From NCBI RefSeq assembly GCF_900141825.1, contig NZ_FQYQ01000015.1, positions 1-64,000 of the forward strand: 64,000 nucleotides of DNA, in the 5' to 3' direction. Origin of the DNA: Pseudobutyrivibrio xylanivorans DSM 14809 (lineage in GTDB: Bacteria; Bacillota; Clostridia; Lachnospirales; Lachnospiraceae). A model generated the notes under the pieces. The model worked only from the letters and a program-made list of their open reading frames with translations. It had not been told where the DNA came from and did not search any database. Below are positions 44,265-52,239 of this stretch, piece after piece (positions within the stretch are counted from its first letter, which is position 1; each line of letters begins with the position of its first letter). Position numbers and translations under genes: made by a program.

Positions 44265-44298
44265 GGAAGGCTCCAGATATTTGGAGTCTTCCTTTTTT
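44265..44298 (+). terminator. Intrinsic terminator after htrA
   Basis: GGAAGGCTCCA (44265-44275) pairs with TGGAGTCTTCC (44282-44292, one G-U pair) around GATATT, followed by TTTTTT. Confidence 0.92.
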
Positions 44299-44379
44299 GT
44301 TGCGTTAAATCAAATTGAGGGTAACTAAGTGAGAAATAAACCCCAAAAAGTGCGATTGCACTTCTAAAAATACAATTTC

Positions 44380-44394
44380 GTGACGAAACTGTGT
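44380..44394. repeat. 15-base motif GTGACGAAACTGTGT, copy 2
   Basis: Exact copy of the motif at 28731-28745. Here it ends at the predicted -35 box of the coiled-coil gene promoter, a position suited to an activator or repressor. A small hairpin AAGTGC/GCACTT lies at 44348-44363. Confidence 0.45.
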
Positions 44395-44422
44395 TGTTGA
44401 TTTTTGGTTTCCGTGTTATAGT
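44394..44422 (+). promoter_or_regulatory. Predicted promoter of the surface cassette
   Basis: TTGTTG (44394-44399), 17-base spacer, TATAGT (44417-44422) with an extended TGT. The predicted leader is about 80 bases, ending in a GGTGGAG ribosome-binding site before ATG 44511. The remainder of 44232-44510 is AT-rich and gene-free. Confidence 0.6.
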
Positions 44423-44510
44423 TTATATGCTTTTAACAATGATAATAAGCGCGTATAACGTTTGAGATATAACAATGTAATGTATTATAGGATTTTTTAG
44501 GTGGAGCTAA

Positions 44511-46697
44511 ATGAAAACATTAGAACAAATCAATATCGAGAATTTAGATGTAGAAGATATTGAAGAAATGAAGGACATGAAGAAGGATAAGATAAGAATA
44601 ATGGCTATTATCATTATTACTATTTTATTCCTTCTTTTTTCAACCATTGCAGGAATTATGAAACTGCGTAAAACGGAGCTTGTAAGTGGATACCAGAAGG
44701 ATTCCTTAGAATCATTTGTGAAGGACACATACGCTGACACAATCAATGAGAAGATTGGTGGCGATTCAAATCTTACTTTTGATGAGATTACTAGCATTAT
44801 AGCTAGAATGATATCAGAGGAGCTGGATAAGACTAATTCATTTACAGGACCACAATTAAGTGCGGTGGAAAATCTCATCGAGGAGCGTATTTCACTTGCT
44901 GGTCCAGGAACTGCAGATCCACAGGTTATCAAAGAAATCACAACTGTTGTTGAAAAGCAGTATGAGACCAACTATGAAAATATGGTTGATTTACATAATC
45001 ATATACAGACAGTGCTTAATGAAAGTACTAATCAGTCCGATGCTCGCTACAAAGAATTAAAGGAAGTAGATGAGAGAATCTTGAAGTGGATTGAGTCGTC
45101 AGGTTCAGATTTTGATGATAAATTTAGAAATCGAGATGGCGAAATCGATGAGCTTAAAAGAAATGTTGAAAACCTGAATAAATTATTGGAGGAGATGAAG
45201 AAGGCTGCGCCAAAGCAATCATCTGATAAAAATGAGAGTATAACTGAACTTCAAAATGAAATTAAGAATCTTCTGGGAGCGATAGAACAGCTTAAAGCTG
45301 CTGATGATTCAAAGGCAAATAGTACCTATGTTGACGAAAAATATGCAATATTGAAGACGGAGATTTCAACAGTAAACACAAATATAAAAAATCTCGAGCA
45401 GTATCTAGATGGAATAAAAGTGGATAAGTTGGCAATAGAAGAAATATCAGAGGCGATAAATAAGCTAAAAGGTGAGATGGGACAAAAGGCCGATAAATCT
45501 GAGCTGAGTGCCAAGGCAAATAAGGATGTTGTAGATAAATTAATTGTCCAGCACCAGAGAGATTTTGAAACACTTAAGAATCAATTGGCAGCTTTAAATA
45601 CAGATATAACTGATTTGAAAGATTTTAAAGATAAAGCAGATAAAAAGTTCGCAACTAAAGATGAACTGAGAAATCTTTCAACACAGGTCGGTGCAATAGA
45701 TGTTAAGTTTACTGAAGAATATAAGGAGCTTCAACAACTCATTCAGGAGCTTAATACAGCTCTTAAATCTAAAGCCGATTCAAATGATGTAAACAATAAA
45801 CTGGCTGCAGTAGATGAAACATTACAGCATTTATCTGATAATGATTCAAATCTTATGGACAGGGTAAAGGCCCTTGAAGCTGCTGTCAAAGATACTAATA
45901 AAAATGATGGTGTAAACGTTGAACAAACAGACATTACGGTAATTAAAGAGGATTTACAGGCAATGCAGGAATCAGTTGATGAGTTGAAAAAGCTTGTAAA
46001 CCAAAAGGCAAACCAAGCAGATTTTACAACGGCCATCAATTCACTTAATGAAAAGGATGAGACACTCGCTACAAGCATAAATGACAGAAAAGCTGAAATC
46101 ATTGAATTATCAAGCAGGGTAGATAAAATTGAAAACCGTCTTCTGGCTGTAGAAGGGTACAGAAGTGATATCAATTCGCTTATAGAAGATGTTAATAGCA
46201 TCAAAAAAGATTTTGATAACTACTACACCAAGGATGAAGTAAATATCAGTATACAGAATCAATTCAATAAAATTCAAAAGATTACAGATGAAATACAGAA
46301 ACTTGATTCTGCCGCAATTCAAGATATATACAAGAAAATTGATGAATTAAAAGGAAAAGTAGATACAAAGGCAGATAAAGCTGATTTAGATTCAAAAGCC
46401 GATAAGAAGGCTTTAGATTCAAAGGCTGATATAAAGGACCTTGAAACTAAAGCAAGCAAAGATGATTTGGCTAAAAAGGCTAATATATCTGATCTCGAAA
46501 ATAAAGCAGACAAGGATGATTTAAAAAACAAGGCCGATAAGTCAGATATAGAAGGTCTTGCAAAAGAAGAAGGAAATATTACAACTAACAATATTAACAA
46601 TTATATTAATCAGGATGAAAAATACACTTATACAGTGTCTGATTATGTTGTAAATGGAGAAGTGGAACACAAGCTTATTATTACAGAAAATAGGTAG
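44511..46697 (+). CDS. Membrane-anchored rod-like coiled-coil surface protein
   Basis: 728 residues. Residues 1-25 are acidic and cytoplasmic, and about 26-47 form one transmembrane helix (IMAIIIITILFLLFSTIAGIM). Almost all of the rest is predicted extracellular coiled coil with heptad-like Leu/Ile spacing. Residues 620-682 are seven back-to-back nine-residue repeats of the form KADKxDLxx. Earlier single KADK/KANK units occur near 324-335, 423 and 500. The last 45 residues (NITTNNINNYINQ, YTYTVSDYVVNGEVEHKL) look beta-rich and may form a tip. KADK repeats are known from tail-fibre-like and other fibrous proteins. A cell-surface stalk is inferred. Two secreted proteins follow closely. Confidence 0.6.
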   Translation: MKTLEQINIENLDVEDIEEMKDMKKDKIRIMAIIIITILFLLFSTIAGIMKLRKTELVSGYQKDSLESFVKDTYADTINEKIGGDSNLTFDEITSIIARMISEELDKTNSFTGPQLSAVENLIEERISLAGPGTADPQVIKEITTVVEKQYETNYENMVDLHNHIQTVLNESTNQSDARYKELKEVDERILKWIESSGSDFDDKFRNRDGEIDELKRNVENLNKLLEEMKKAAPKQSSDKNESITELQNEIKNLLGAIEQLKAADDSKANSTYVDEKYAILKTEISTVNTNIKNLEQYLDGIKVDKLAIEEISEAINKLKGEMGQKADKSELSAKANKDVVDKLIVQHQRDFETLKNQLAALNTDITDLKDFKDKADKKFATKDELRNLSTQVGAIDVKFTEEYKELQQLIQELNTALKSKADSNDVNNKLAAVDETLQHLSDNDSNLMDRVKALEAAVKDTNKNDGVNVEQTDITVIKEDLQAMQESVDELKKLVNQKANQADFTTAINSLNEKDETLATSINDRKAEIIELSSRVDKIENRLLAVEGYRSDINSLIEDVNSIKKDFDNYYTKDEVNISIQNQFNKIQKITDEIQKLDSAAIQDIYKKIDELKGKVDTKADKADLDSKADKKALDSKADIKDLETKASKDDLAKKANISDLENKADKDDLKNKADKSDIEGLAKEEGNITTNNINNYINQDEKYTYTVSDYVVNGEVEHKLIITENR
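46368..46556 (+). repeat. Seven tandem 27-base units encoding KADKxDLxx nonapeptides
   Basis: Seven contiguous units of exactly 27 bases encode residues 620-682 of the coiled-coil protein. Lys-Ala is fixed at positions 1-2 and a hydrophobic residue (Leu or Ile) at position 7. The DNA units are diverged at third positions, so the array is old and selected at protein level rather than freshly slipped. Confidence 0.85.
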
Positions 46698-46710
46698 GAG
46701 TGAATATTCT

Positions 46711-48576
46711 ATGAGAAGCAAACTGGCAAAAAAGTTTATAGTACTTATAGCATGCCTTTCTATTTTTAGTGTATTCGCATCAAATAGTGTGCATACTGCA
46801 GATGCTGAGGGCGCATCATATGTGGCTCTTGGAGCCGCACAAAGCGGTAATGGAGTGGGACTTACATGGACTCCCGAAGGGAATAATTATTATAGAATCC
46901 TCAGGGCTAATGATAAGGATGGGTATTCGAAATTCACTCCAGTAGCTTTTAATACACAAAATGGTGTAATGCCAATGAAGAACGAGGTTATTGATGTTTT
47001 GCCTATTGTGCCTACACGAGGAGCAGCAAATTTCCTTAAGATATGGCTTAGTGGTGTTGAGAATTTAAATATCAATATTATGAATCCTGTATCATTTGAA
47101 GATTTTAATGAAAACACAGATGATGGGCAAAATAAATATTTATACAAAAGCCATGGTGCTTCTGCTGATGTAGATATAATCTTTTTCGGTGCAGCTGATT
47201 CAAATGGCCAAAAGGATTTAAGTGAAAAAGCTCGTCAGTCAGTTAGATATTTTATAGAAAAAAATAATGGTGGAGTAATTTTTGCTCACGATACAATCGC
47301 TTTGGGGGAATCCCCAGCCAAATATAATAATACCTGGTCTAAATTCTGGGAGTTGTGCAAAGCAATAAAATTAATAGATTCCTATGATGGATATTATAAA
47401 AATAATGATGTTTATAATAATAATCAAAATAATAAATCAAACGAATCTAATAGAATCAAGATGACAAAGACGGGTTTGTTAACCTCATATCCGTACATTA
47501 TAGGTCTTGAACCGGGAGAGGTATATGAAGTAGGTTTATCGCATAATGTAGGACAGGCTGTTTTTAATAATAATGATAAATGGTTTGAGTTTTACGAAAG
47601 TAAGAAGCCCTCGGACACAGAGGAAAGCAATTTTTTCCTGACGACACATGGGAAAACGGCCATGATACAAACAGGACATTCTTCTTATGTTACTGTAAAA
47701 GAAATGATGATTATTGCTAATTTGATTTACTACATAGGAAGTAATCAAAGTACAGATAGTTTTTATGATAGAGAAGCTACAGATATCACTAGTCCTACAG
47801 TAGCTGCAGAGTCAGTATCGGTAGCTAGTGGAAACATGGTATTAAAAATAACTACAGATGATGTTGGTACTAAATATACATATCTTATTAATGAGTACAA
47901 AAGAGATGCTGACATGGGTAAGGCAGCTAACAGAAGCGGCTATCAAAATTGTGAGGTGAAATCTGGCTTAAAAGAATGCTATTACCTTATAGATGGAAAT
48001 GAGAATGTTAATCCTGAAAATTCAAAGTTTCAAAAATTAACATTGAAAAATTCTTCAAAAGGCTCTGTCAGTGAAATAAACTGTATTATTAAAAATAAGG
48101 ATCAATATTTACACATAAAATCTATAGACAATGCAGGGAATAAAACTACTCAGACATATAGAATTTTAGGTGATAGTTCAAGTCCAATTATCAAGATAGG
48201 AGACGGTATAAAGGACGAGAATTCACCGGCAATTCATGAAGAAGATTTATCAGAAATTGAGGTTCATGATGTTCAAACCGATGGAGAAACAATGTCTGAT
48301 GTAAAAGGCTATGCTTTATCAGAGGCAAATAAGTGCCCATCAGATAAGGAGTTTGTAAAGGATAAAAATGGGTTAGATTTAAAAAAATATGGCTCAGGCT
48401 ATAAATGGCTTTGGGTAAAGGATTATGCGGGAAACACATCCAAAACAAAAATCTATATTCATTCGGATTTGATATTTAAGGATAAAGATGGCAATAGCGT
48501 AGAAATCAATAGTGTTGAATTCAACGGTGTGGAAATGAATAAATATTATTTTGGAGATAAGAAAATTTTTTATTAA
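46711..48576 (+). CDS. Secreted protein of unknown function, GATase-like and Ig-like regions
   Basis: 622 residues from ATG 46711, 10 bases after AGGAG; a longer frame from 46654 runs antiparallel to sense and has no site. A signal peptide ends near HTADAEG. Residues about 120-330 include DVDIIFFGAADSNGQKDLSEKA and GGVIFAHDTI, which resemble the class I glutamine-amidotransferase-like fold of some secreted Firmicute proteins (possibly DUF5057; uncertain). The C-terminal half (after 360) has two beta-sandwich-like stretches with DITSPTV and DNAGNKTTQTY, typical of bacterial Ig-like modules. No sortase motif or second membrane helix. It sits between the coiled-coil gene and an acidic secreted protein and may be carried by the stalk. 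Confidence 0.55.
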   Translation: MRSKLAKKFIVLIACLSIFSVFASNSVHTADAEGASYVALGAAQSGNGVGLTWTPEGNNYYRILRANDKDGYSKFTPVAFNTQNGVMPMKNEVIDVLPIVPTRGAANFLKIWLSGVENLNINIMNPVSFEDFNENTDDGQNKYLYKSHGASADVDIIFFGAADSNGQKDLSEKARQSVRYFIEKNNGGVIFAHDTIALGESPAKYNNTWSKFWELCKAIKLIDSYDGYYKNNDVYNNNQNNKSNESNRIKMTKTGLLTSYPYIIGLEPGEVYEVGLSHNVGQAVFNNNDKWFEFYESKKPSDTEESNFFLTTHGKTAMIQTGHSSYVTVKEMMIIANLIYYIGSNQSTDSFYDREATDITSPTVAAESVSVASGNMVLKITTDDVGTKYTYLINEYKRDADMGKAANRSGYQNCEVKSGLKECYYLIDGNENVNPENSKFQKLTLKNSSKGSVSEINCIIKNKDQYLHIKSIDNAGNKTTQTYRILGDSSSPIIKIGDGIKDENSPAIHEEDLSEIEVHDVQTDGETMSDVKGYALSEANKCPSDKEFVKDKNGLDLKKYGSGYKWLWVKDYAGNTSKTKIYIHSDLIFKDKDGNSVEINSVEFNGVEMNKYYFGDKKIFY

Positions 48577-48592
48577 TATATTAAGGGGATAA

Positions 48593-49474
48593 ATGATAAT
48601 GTTAAAAAAGTATAGAAAAATACTTCTAGTTATGGTGGCAACAGTATTGCTTATTTCGAACAAGGCATTTGCCGAAGAAACTGAAGAAAAAGTAATAGAG
48701 GACACAACATATGCCACTGTTTCAGAGGATGTTGCATCTGATGAAAAGGAGAATATTGTTGATTCAAATCTTGAAAATGAAAAACAGGATGAGATAGAAA
48801 AAACTGATGAGAACGAAGCTGAAGATGCTGTTGCTGATGATTCTAAACTAGAAGAAGCTGATGCTTTGCAGCAGAAAGATGAGGATTTACTAGAAGAAGA
48901 GGATGAAGTCGAGCTGATAGAGCAGACCTTCACTGCAATTTTAGATGGTCATAAGATAGAAATAGTAGGCAATTTGCCGAAAGGAGCAGCTGTATCGGTA
49001 AATGAATTGACAGATGTTAGAGCTATAACATACAGAGTGCTAGAGGCCATTGATAATGGTAGTGGCTATTTTGAAAAAGAATCATTTGAGATTTATATGA
49101 GCTATGAGGAAGATGGAAAGACAAAAAACTTTGTTCCATCCGATTTTGATAAAGATTGCCAGATAACAGTTACAGGAATTGGTGGACAAAGAAATGTAGC
49201 TGCATTTGTTCTTGGTGATGAATGTGAAAAAATAAGTAACTCCTCTACTTTTACAATGACGAATGAGTCAAAATTTACTGTAGGAGAAATATTTGATACA
49301 GATACTTCTATTGTTGGGACTACAGCAAATGGGGAAAAAAACTGTAAGATATACGCCAAAGGTGATGGGGTAGAATACAGTGCAGATGTAAATAAAGACG
49401 GTTGGTATTTATTTACTGACGTTGATTATTCAATGGCCCATTTTGGATGTTCATTTGAAATCACAACTGAATAG
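48593..49474 (+). CDS. Secreted acidic protein of unknown function
   Basis: 293 residues. ATG 48593 follows AAGGGG by 4 bases, and the Met two codons later is 10 bases away, so either could start. A signal peptide (about 1-26, ending NKAFAEE) is followed by roughly 80 residues dominated by Glu and Asp. A probable beta-rich domain (about 105-293) contains TFTAILDGHKIEIVGNLPKGAAVSV, KITVTGIGG-like strands and VNKDGWYLFTDVDYSMAHFGCSFEI. No anchor or known enzymatic motif. It is third in the cassette with the coiled-coil and GATase-like proteins and is followed by a terminator. Base composition is more AT-rich than the flanking genes, which suggests acquisition as a unit. Confidence 0.55.
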   Translation: MIMLKKYRKILLVMVATVLLISNKAFAEETEEKVIEDTTYATVSEDVASDEKENIVDSNLENEKQDEIEKTDENEAEDAVADDSKLEEADALQQKDEDLLEEEDEVELIEQTFTAILDGHKIEIVGNLPKGAAVSVNELTDVRAITYRVLEAIDNGSGYFEKESFEIYMSYEEDGKTKNFVPSDFDKDCQITVTGIGGQRNVAAFVLGDECEKISNSSTFTMTNESKFTVGEIFDTDTSIVGTTANGEKNCKIYAKGDGVEYSADVNKDGWYLFTDVDYSMAHFGCSFEITTE

Positions 49475-49483
49475 TTTAAATTT

Positions 49484-49514
49484 TCGGCAGGACTTTGTTC
49501 CTGCCGATTGTTTT
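49484..49514 (+). terminator. Intrinsic terminator after the surface cassette
   Basis: TCGGCAGGA (49484-49492) pairs perfectly with TCCTGCCGA (49499-49507) around CTTTGT and is followed by TTGTTTTA. The T-tract is also the predicted -35 box of the VanZ-like gene. Confidence 0.88.
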
Positions 49515-49535
49515 ATGTGAATGATATGGTACAAT
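49508..49535 (+). promoter_or_regulatory. Predicted promoter of the VanZ-like gene
   Basis: TTGTTT (49508-49513), 16-base spacer, TACAAT (49530-49535) with an extended TGG. Seven bases separate the -10 from ATG 49543, so transcription should start at or one base before the start codon. Confidence 0.5.
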
Positions 49536-49542
49536 AACACCT

Positions 49543-49980
49543 ATGAAAAAGAGTAAGATTATTTTAGGAATTTTGATTGTGGCATGGCTTGGCGTTATTT
49601 GGGGACACAGTATGCAGCCGGCAGTAGTTTCAGATGGAGAAAGTGGTAAGTGGCTGGAAGTACTTTCGAAGATTTTTCCTTTTCTAAGAGGAGAAAATGG
49701 AATGTATTATGTCAGAAAGGCAGCACACTTTACAGAATATGCAATCCTTGGAGTGTTGTTGGCACTTGAGCTTTCACACTTCGTAAAAGGATGGCTTAGA
49801 AGATTCTTTGAACCACTTGCTTTTGCTCTTTCAGCATCATTTATTGATGAGACAATCCAATTATTTGTGGAAGGTCGTTCAGGACAGGTTTCAGATATGT
49901 GGATTGATACAGCAGGAGCAGCACTTGGAATTTTAATCACACTTGCGATTATCGGAAATCGCAGAGGTAAAAGATATTAA
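49543..49980 (+). CDS. VanZ-like family membrane protein
   Basis: 145 residues with four predicted helices: about 5-22, a re-entrant region, 60-78, 88-105 and 122-140. The VanZ-like signature is present, with HSMQPAV near 22, RKAAHFTEYAILGVLLAL near 60 (His-Phe-x-Glu-Tyr), and SFIDETIQLFVEGRSGQVSDMWIDTAGAALG near 100. VanZ relatives are linked to teicoplanin tolerance and lipid or envelope remodelling, but their reaction is unsettled. No Shine-Dalgarno is visible. It lies between two terminators and probably forms its own unit or continues into arcC. Confidence 0.88.
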   Translation: MKKSKIILGILIVAWLGVIWGHSMQPAVVSDGESGKWLEVLSKIFPFLRGENGMYYVRKAAHFTEYAILGVLLALELSHFVKGWLRRFFEPLAFALSASFIDETIQLFVEGRSGQVSDMWIDTAGAALGILITLAIIGNRRGKRY

Positions 49981-50059
49981 TAGTGTCTACTGGGTATTGT
50001 TATGGTAGAATTATTACATAATTTATAATAGTTAAAGGCAAACAATTCGGAGGCATCAT

Positions 50060-50992
50060 ATGAGCAAAAAGAGAATAGTTATTGCACTTGGTCATGACGC
50101 ACTTGGCACAACTGTGCTGGAGCAGTGGAACGCTACAAAGCGTACAGCGGTAGCAGTGGCAGAATTTATCGGGCAGGATTATCAGGTGGTCATCACCCAT
50201 AGCAATGGCCCACAGGTAGGTATGATTCACACAGCACTTTCAGAGTTCTATCAGAATCATCCTGATTACACACCTACACCTATGTCGGTTTGTTCGGCAA
50301 TGAGTCAAGGCTACATTGGCTACGATTTGCAGCAGGCTATTCGTTCTGAGCTTGTAGGACGTGGAATTTACAAGCCAGTATCTACAGTACTTACACAGGT
50401 TACTGTAGACCCATATGATGAAGCTTTTTATAAGCCAACAAAAATCATCGGAAGAATCCTTACAGAAGAAGAGGCCGAGGCTGAGGAGGCTAAGGGAAAT
50501 CACACAGTTAAGGTTGAGGGCGGATTCCGTAGAATCGTGGCAGCTCCAAAGCCAATGGAGATAGTAGAGATTGATGCTATCAAGGCACTTTGTGATGCAG
50601 ATCAGGTGGTTATTGCAGCAGGCGGTGGCGGCATTCCAGTCCTCACTCAGGATAATAAATTAAAGGGTGCTTCTGCAGTAGTTGAGAAGGATACAGCGGC
50701 AGGTCTTCTTGCTTCTGAGCTTGATGCAGATATGCTTGTTATCCTTACATCGGTTACAAAGGTTTGTAAGAATTTTGGTCAGGCTGATGAGGAGCCACTT
50801 GATTACATTTCAGTGGCTGAGGCAAAGAAGATGCTTGCAGCAGGAGAATTTGGTGCGACAGATATGGCTCCAAAGATTCAGGCAGCTATTGATTACATTG
50901 GCGATTCAGCTATTCGTAAGGTGCTTATTACAAAGCTTTCAGATGCTGGTAATGCGGTAGGCGGCCAGACAGGAACAATGATTGGAAAGTAA
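50060..50992 (+). CDS. arcC: Carbamate kinase
   Basis: 310 residues, full length for the amino-acid-kinase-fold enzyme that interconverts carbamoyl phosphate plus ADP with carbamate plus ATP. It has IVIALGHDALG near the N terminus (the usual GGNA is GHDA here), VVITHSNGPQVG, VIAAGGGGIPV, VVEKDTAAGLLASELDADMLVILTSV and the closing GTMIGK. No arcA or arcB is adjacent, so it may serve allantoin/agmatine or purine catabolism, or make ATP in fermentation. A TTCGGAGG site precedes it. A strong terminator follows. Confidence 0.93.
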   Translation: MSKKRIVIALGHDALGTTVLEQWNATKRTAVAVAEFIGQDYQVVITHSNGPQVGMIHTALSEFYQNHPDYTPTPMSVCSAMSQGYIGYDLQQAIRSELVGRGIYKPVSTVLTQVTVDPYDEAFYKPTKIIGRILTEEEAEAEEAKGNHTVKVEGGFRRIVAAPKPMEIVEIDAIKALCDADQVVIAAGGGGIPVLTQDNKLKGASAVVEKDTAAGLLASELDADMLVILTSVTKVCKNFGQADEEPLDYISVAEAKKMLAAGEFGATDMAPKIQAAIDYIGDSAIRKVLITKLSDAGNAVGGQTGTMIGK

Positions 50993-50999
50993 TACTAGA

Positions 51000-51028
51000 T
51001 TGGACATCCTTGGGATGTCCAATTTTTT
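51000..51028 (+). terminator. Intrinsic terminator after arcC
   Basis: TTGGACATCC (51000-51009) pairs perfectly with GGATGTCCAA (51013-51022) around TTG and is followed by TTTTTT. A second hairpin, CCCCTAGG with CC-AGGGG (51042-51067), follows and runs into the next gene's promoter. Confidence 0.93.
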
Positions 51029-51052
51029 GGATATGAGCAAGCCCCTAGGTCT

Positions 51053-51081
51053 TTGACAGCCCAGGGGTTTTTGGTTATTAT
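51053..51081 (+). promoter_or_regulatory. Predicted strong promoter of GT2 gene 51088
   Basis: Consensus TTGACA (51053-51058), 17-base spacer, TATTAT (51076-51081). The ATG at 51088 begins seven bases after the -10 and nothing upstream resembles a Shine-Dalgarno, so a leaderless transcript is predicted. Confidence 0.65.
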
Positions 51082-51087
51082 GTCAAT

Positions 51088-52176
51088 ATGAGCGAAGAAA
51101 TAAAATTTTCCGTGATAATGCCTACATACGGAGTGGGCGAATATATTGGTGATGCTTTAGGCTGTCTCATGATGCAATCCTACGACAACTTCGAAGTTAT
51201 TATTGTGGATGATTGTTCACCTGATAATAGTGCAGATATTGCTCGTAGTTTTATTAATCGTGACGACAGATTTTTGTATATAAAACATCCTGAAAATCAA
51301 GGCGTATCAGCTGCAAGAAATACAGGTATTGAACATGCTACAGGGGATTATATTCTCTTTTTGGATCCGGATGATTTATATGAGAAAAATCTATTGAGAG
51401 TGTGTGCTGCAGCATTGGAACGAAATCCCGTTGATCTTTTAGTCTATAGTCACACAGAAGATTATCGTAATTACGAATCAGGAAAAATTGATTATATGAA
51501 AGCAATCACCTTGGAATTGCTGGATTATGATGATGATATGCTTACCACAAATGATCCTGTCACAATCCATAGATTAGCAATGCAGATGGAAGAAATAACA
51601 ATGCTTGGCTATCCATGGAATAAGTGTTACAAAGCAAGTGTAATTAAGGATAATAATCTTCGATTTGAAAAGATAAAGCATGTTGAGGATATTCTTTTTA
51701 ACTGTGATGTGCTTGATTTTACAGAGTCACTTACTATATTAAACGATGTTCTTTATCACTATAGAAATCAGGGGCAGATGCGCCTGACTGGTGGTGATAT
51801 TGATGATTATTTTGAACTTCAAAAAATACGTGTTAAGAGAATTTTTGACCAACAGCAGAAATGGAAGACCTGTGATTTTGAGGCTCTTGGTATTTTGTCG
51901 AAGGAATACTTTAGAAGTTTTCAGTCTGCTATGGTTCGTCAGTTGGAGACAAAGACAAAAACAGATGAGATTTTAAAGTGGTGTAAAAATGAAGCTCAGA
52001 CTCCTATTTACCAGGAGATGAGGAAATATCTTCCAGATAATTCTCGTACCATAAAGATGCTTTACAAGCCTTTGGCAGAGGGTATGTTTGGGACTGCACT
52101 CAAACGCGCACGCCTTATGGAGTATACAAAACACTACTTCCCAGGAGTGTTCAATAGAGCTAAGCAGCTGCGATAG
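51088..52176 (+). CDS. Glycosyltransferase family 2 protein
   Basis: 362 residues. The GT-A domain (1-210) opens with FSVIMPTYGVGEYIGDALGCL, has VIIVDDCSPDNSADIAR (uridine-binding Asp), GVSAARNTGIEHATGDYILFLDPDD (DxD near 90) and MLGYPWNKCYKASVIKDNNLRF. The C-terminal 150 residues are helical and basic, with a final amphipathic stretch that may touch the membrane. It is a single capsule/teichoic-type GT using a nucleotide-sugar donor in the cytoplasm. It stands alone between a terminator and the 45-residue peptide gene. Confidence 0.92.
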   Translation: MSEEIKFSVIMPTYGVGEYIGDALGCLMMQSYDNFEVIIVDDCSPDNSADIARSFINRDDRFLYIKHPENQGVSAARNTGIEHATGDYILFLDPDDLYEKNLLRVCAAALERNPVDLLVYSHTEDYRNYESGKIDYMKAITLELLDYDDDMLTTNDPVTIHRLAMQMEEITMLGYPWNKCYKASVIKDNNLRFEKIKHVEDILFNCDVLDFTESLTILNDVLYHYRNQGQMRLTGGDIDDYFELQKIRVKRIFDQQQKWKTCDFEALGILSKEYFRSFQSAMVRQLETKTKTDEILKWCKNEAQTPIYQEMRKYLPDNSRTIKMLYKPLAEGMFGTALKRARLMEYTKHYFPGVFNRAKQLR

Positions 52177-52185
52177 TCGACAGGT

Positions 52186-52214
52186 TTGCTTTTAGTTTTG
52201 AAAAGTTTTATAAT
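52186..52214 (+). promoter_or_regulatory. Predicted promoter of the 45-residue membrane peptide gene
   Basis: TTGCTT (52186-52191), 17-base spacer, TATAAT (52209-52214), giving a 15-20 base leader with GAGAAGGAGGG before ATG 52240. Confidence 0.7.
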
Positions 52215-52239
52215 AGTAGCGTGAGAAGGAGGGTTTACC

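Noticed and set aside
46368-46556. CRISPR-like array because of the regular 27-base period
   Set aside because: Units are contiguous with no spacers, in frame inside a protein, and diverged at third codon positions.
46319-46600. Minus-strand Ser/Ala/Leu-rich frame opposite the nonapeptide repeats
   Set aside because: Its periodicity is only the mirror image of the sense-strand 27-base repeat, and there is no start signal.
44511-46697. Prophage tail-fibre interpretation of the KADK-repeat protein
   Set aside because: No phage structural, integrase or lysis genes are nearby, and the protein has an N-terminal transmembrane anchor.
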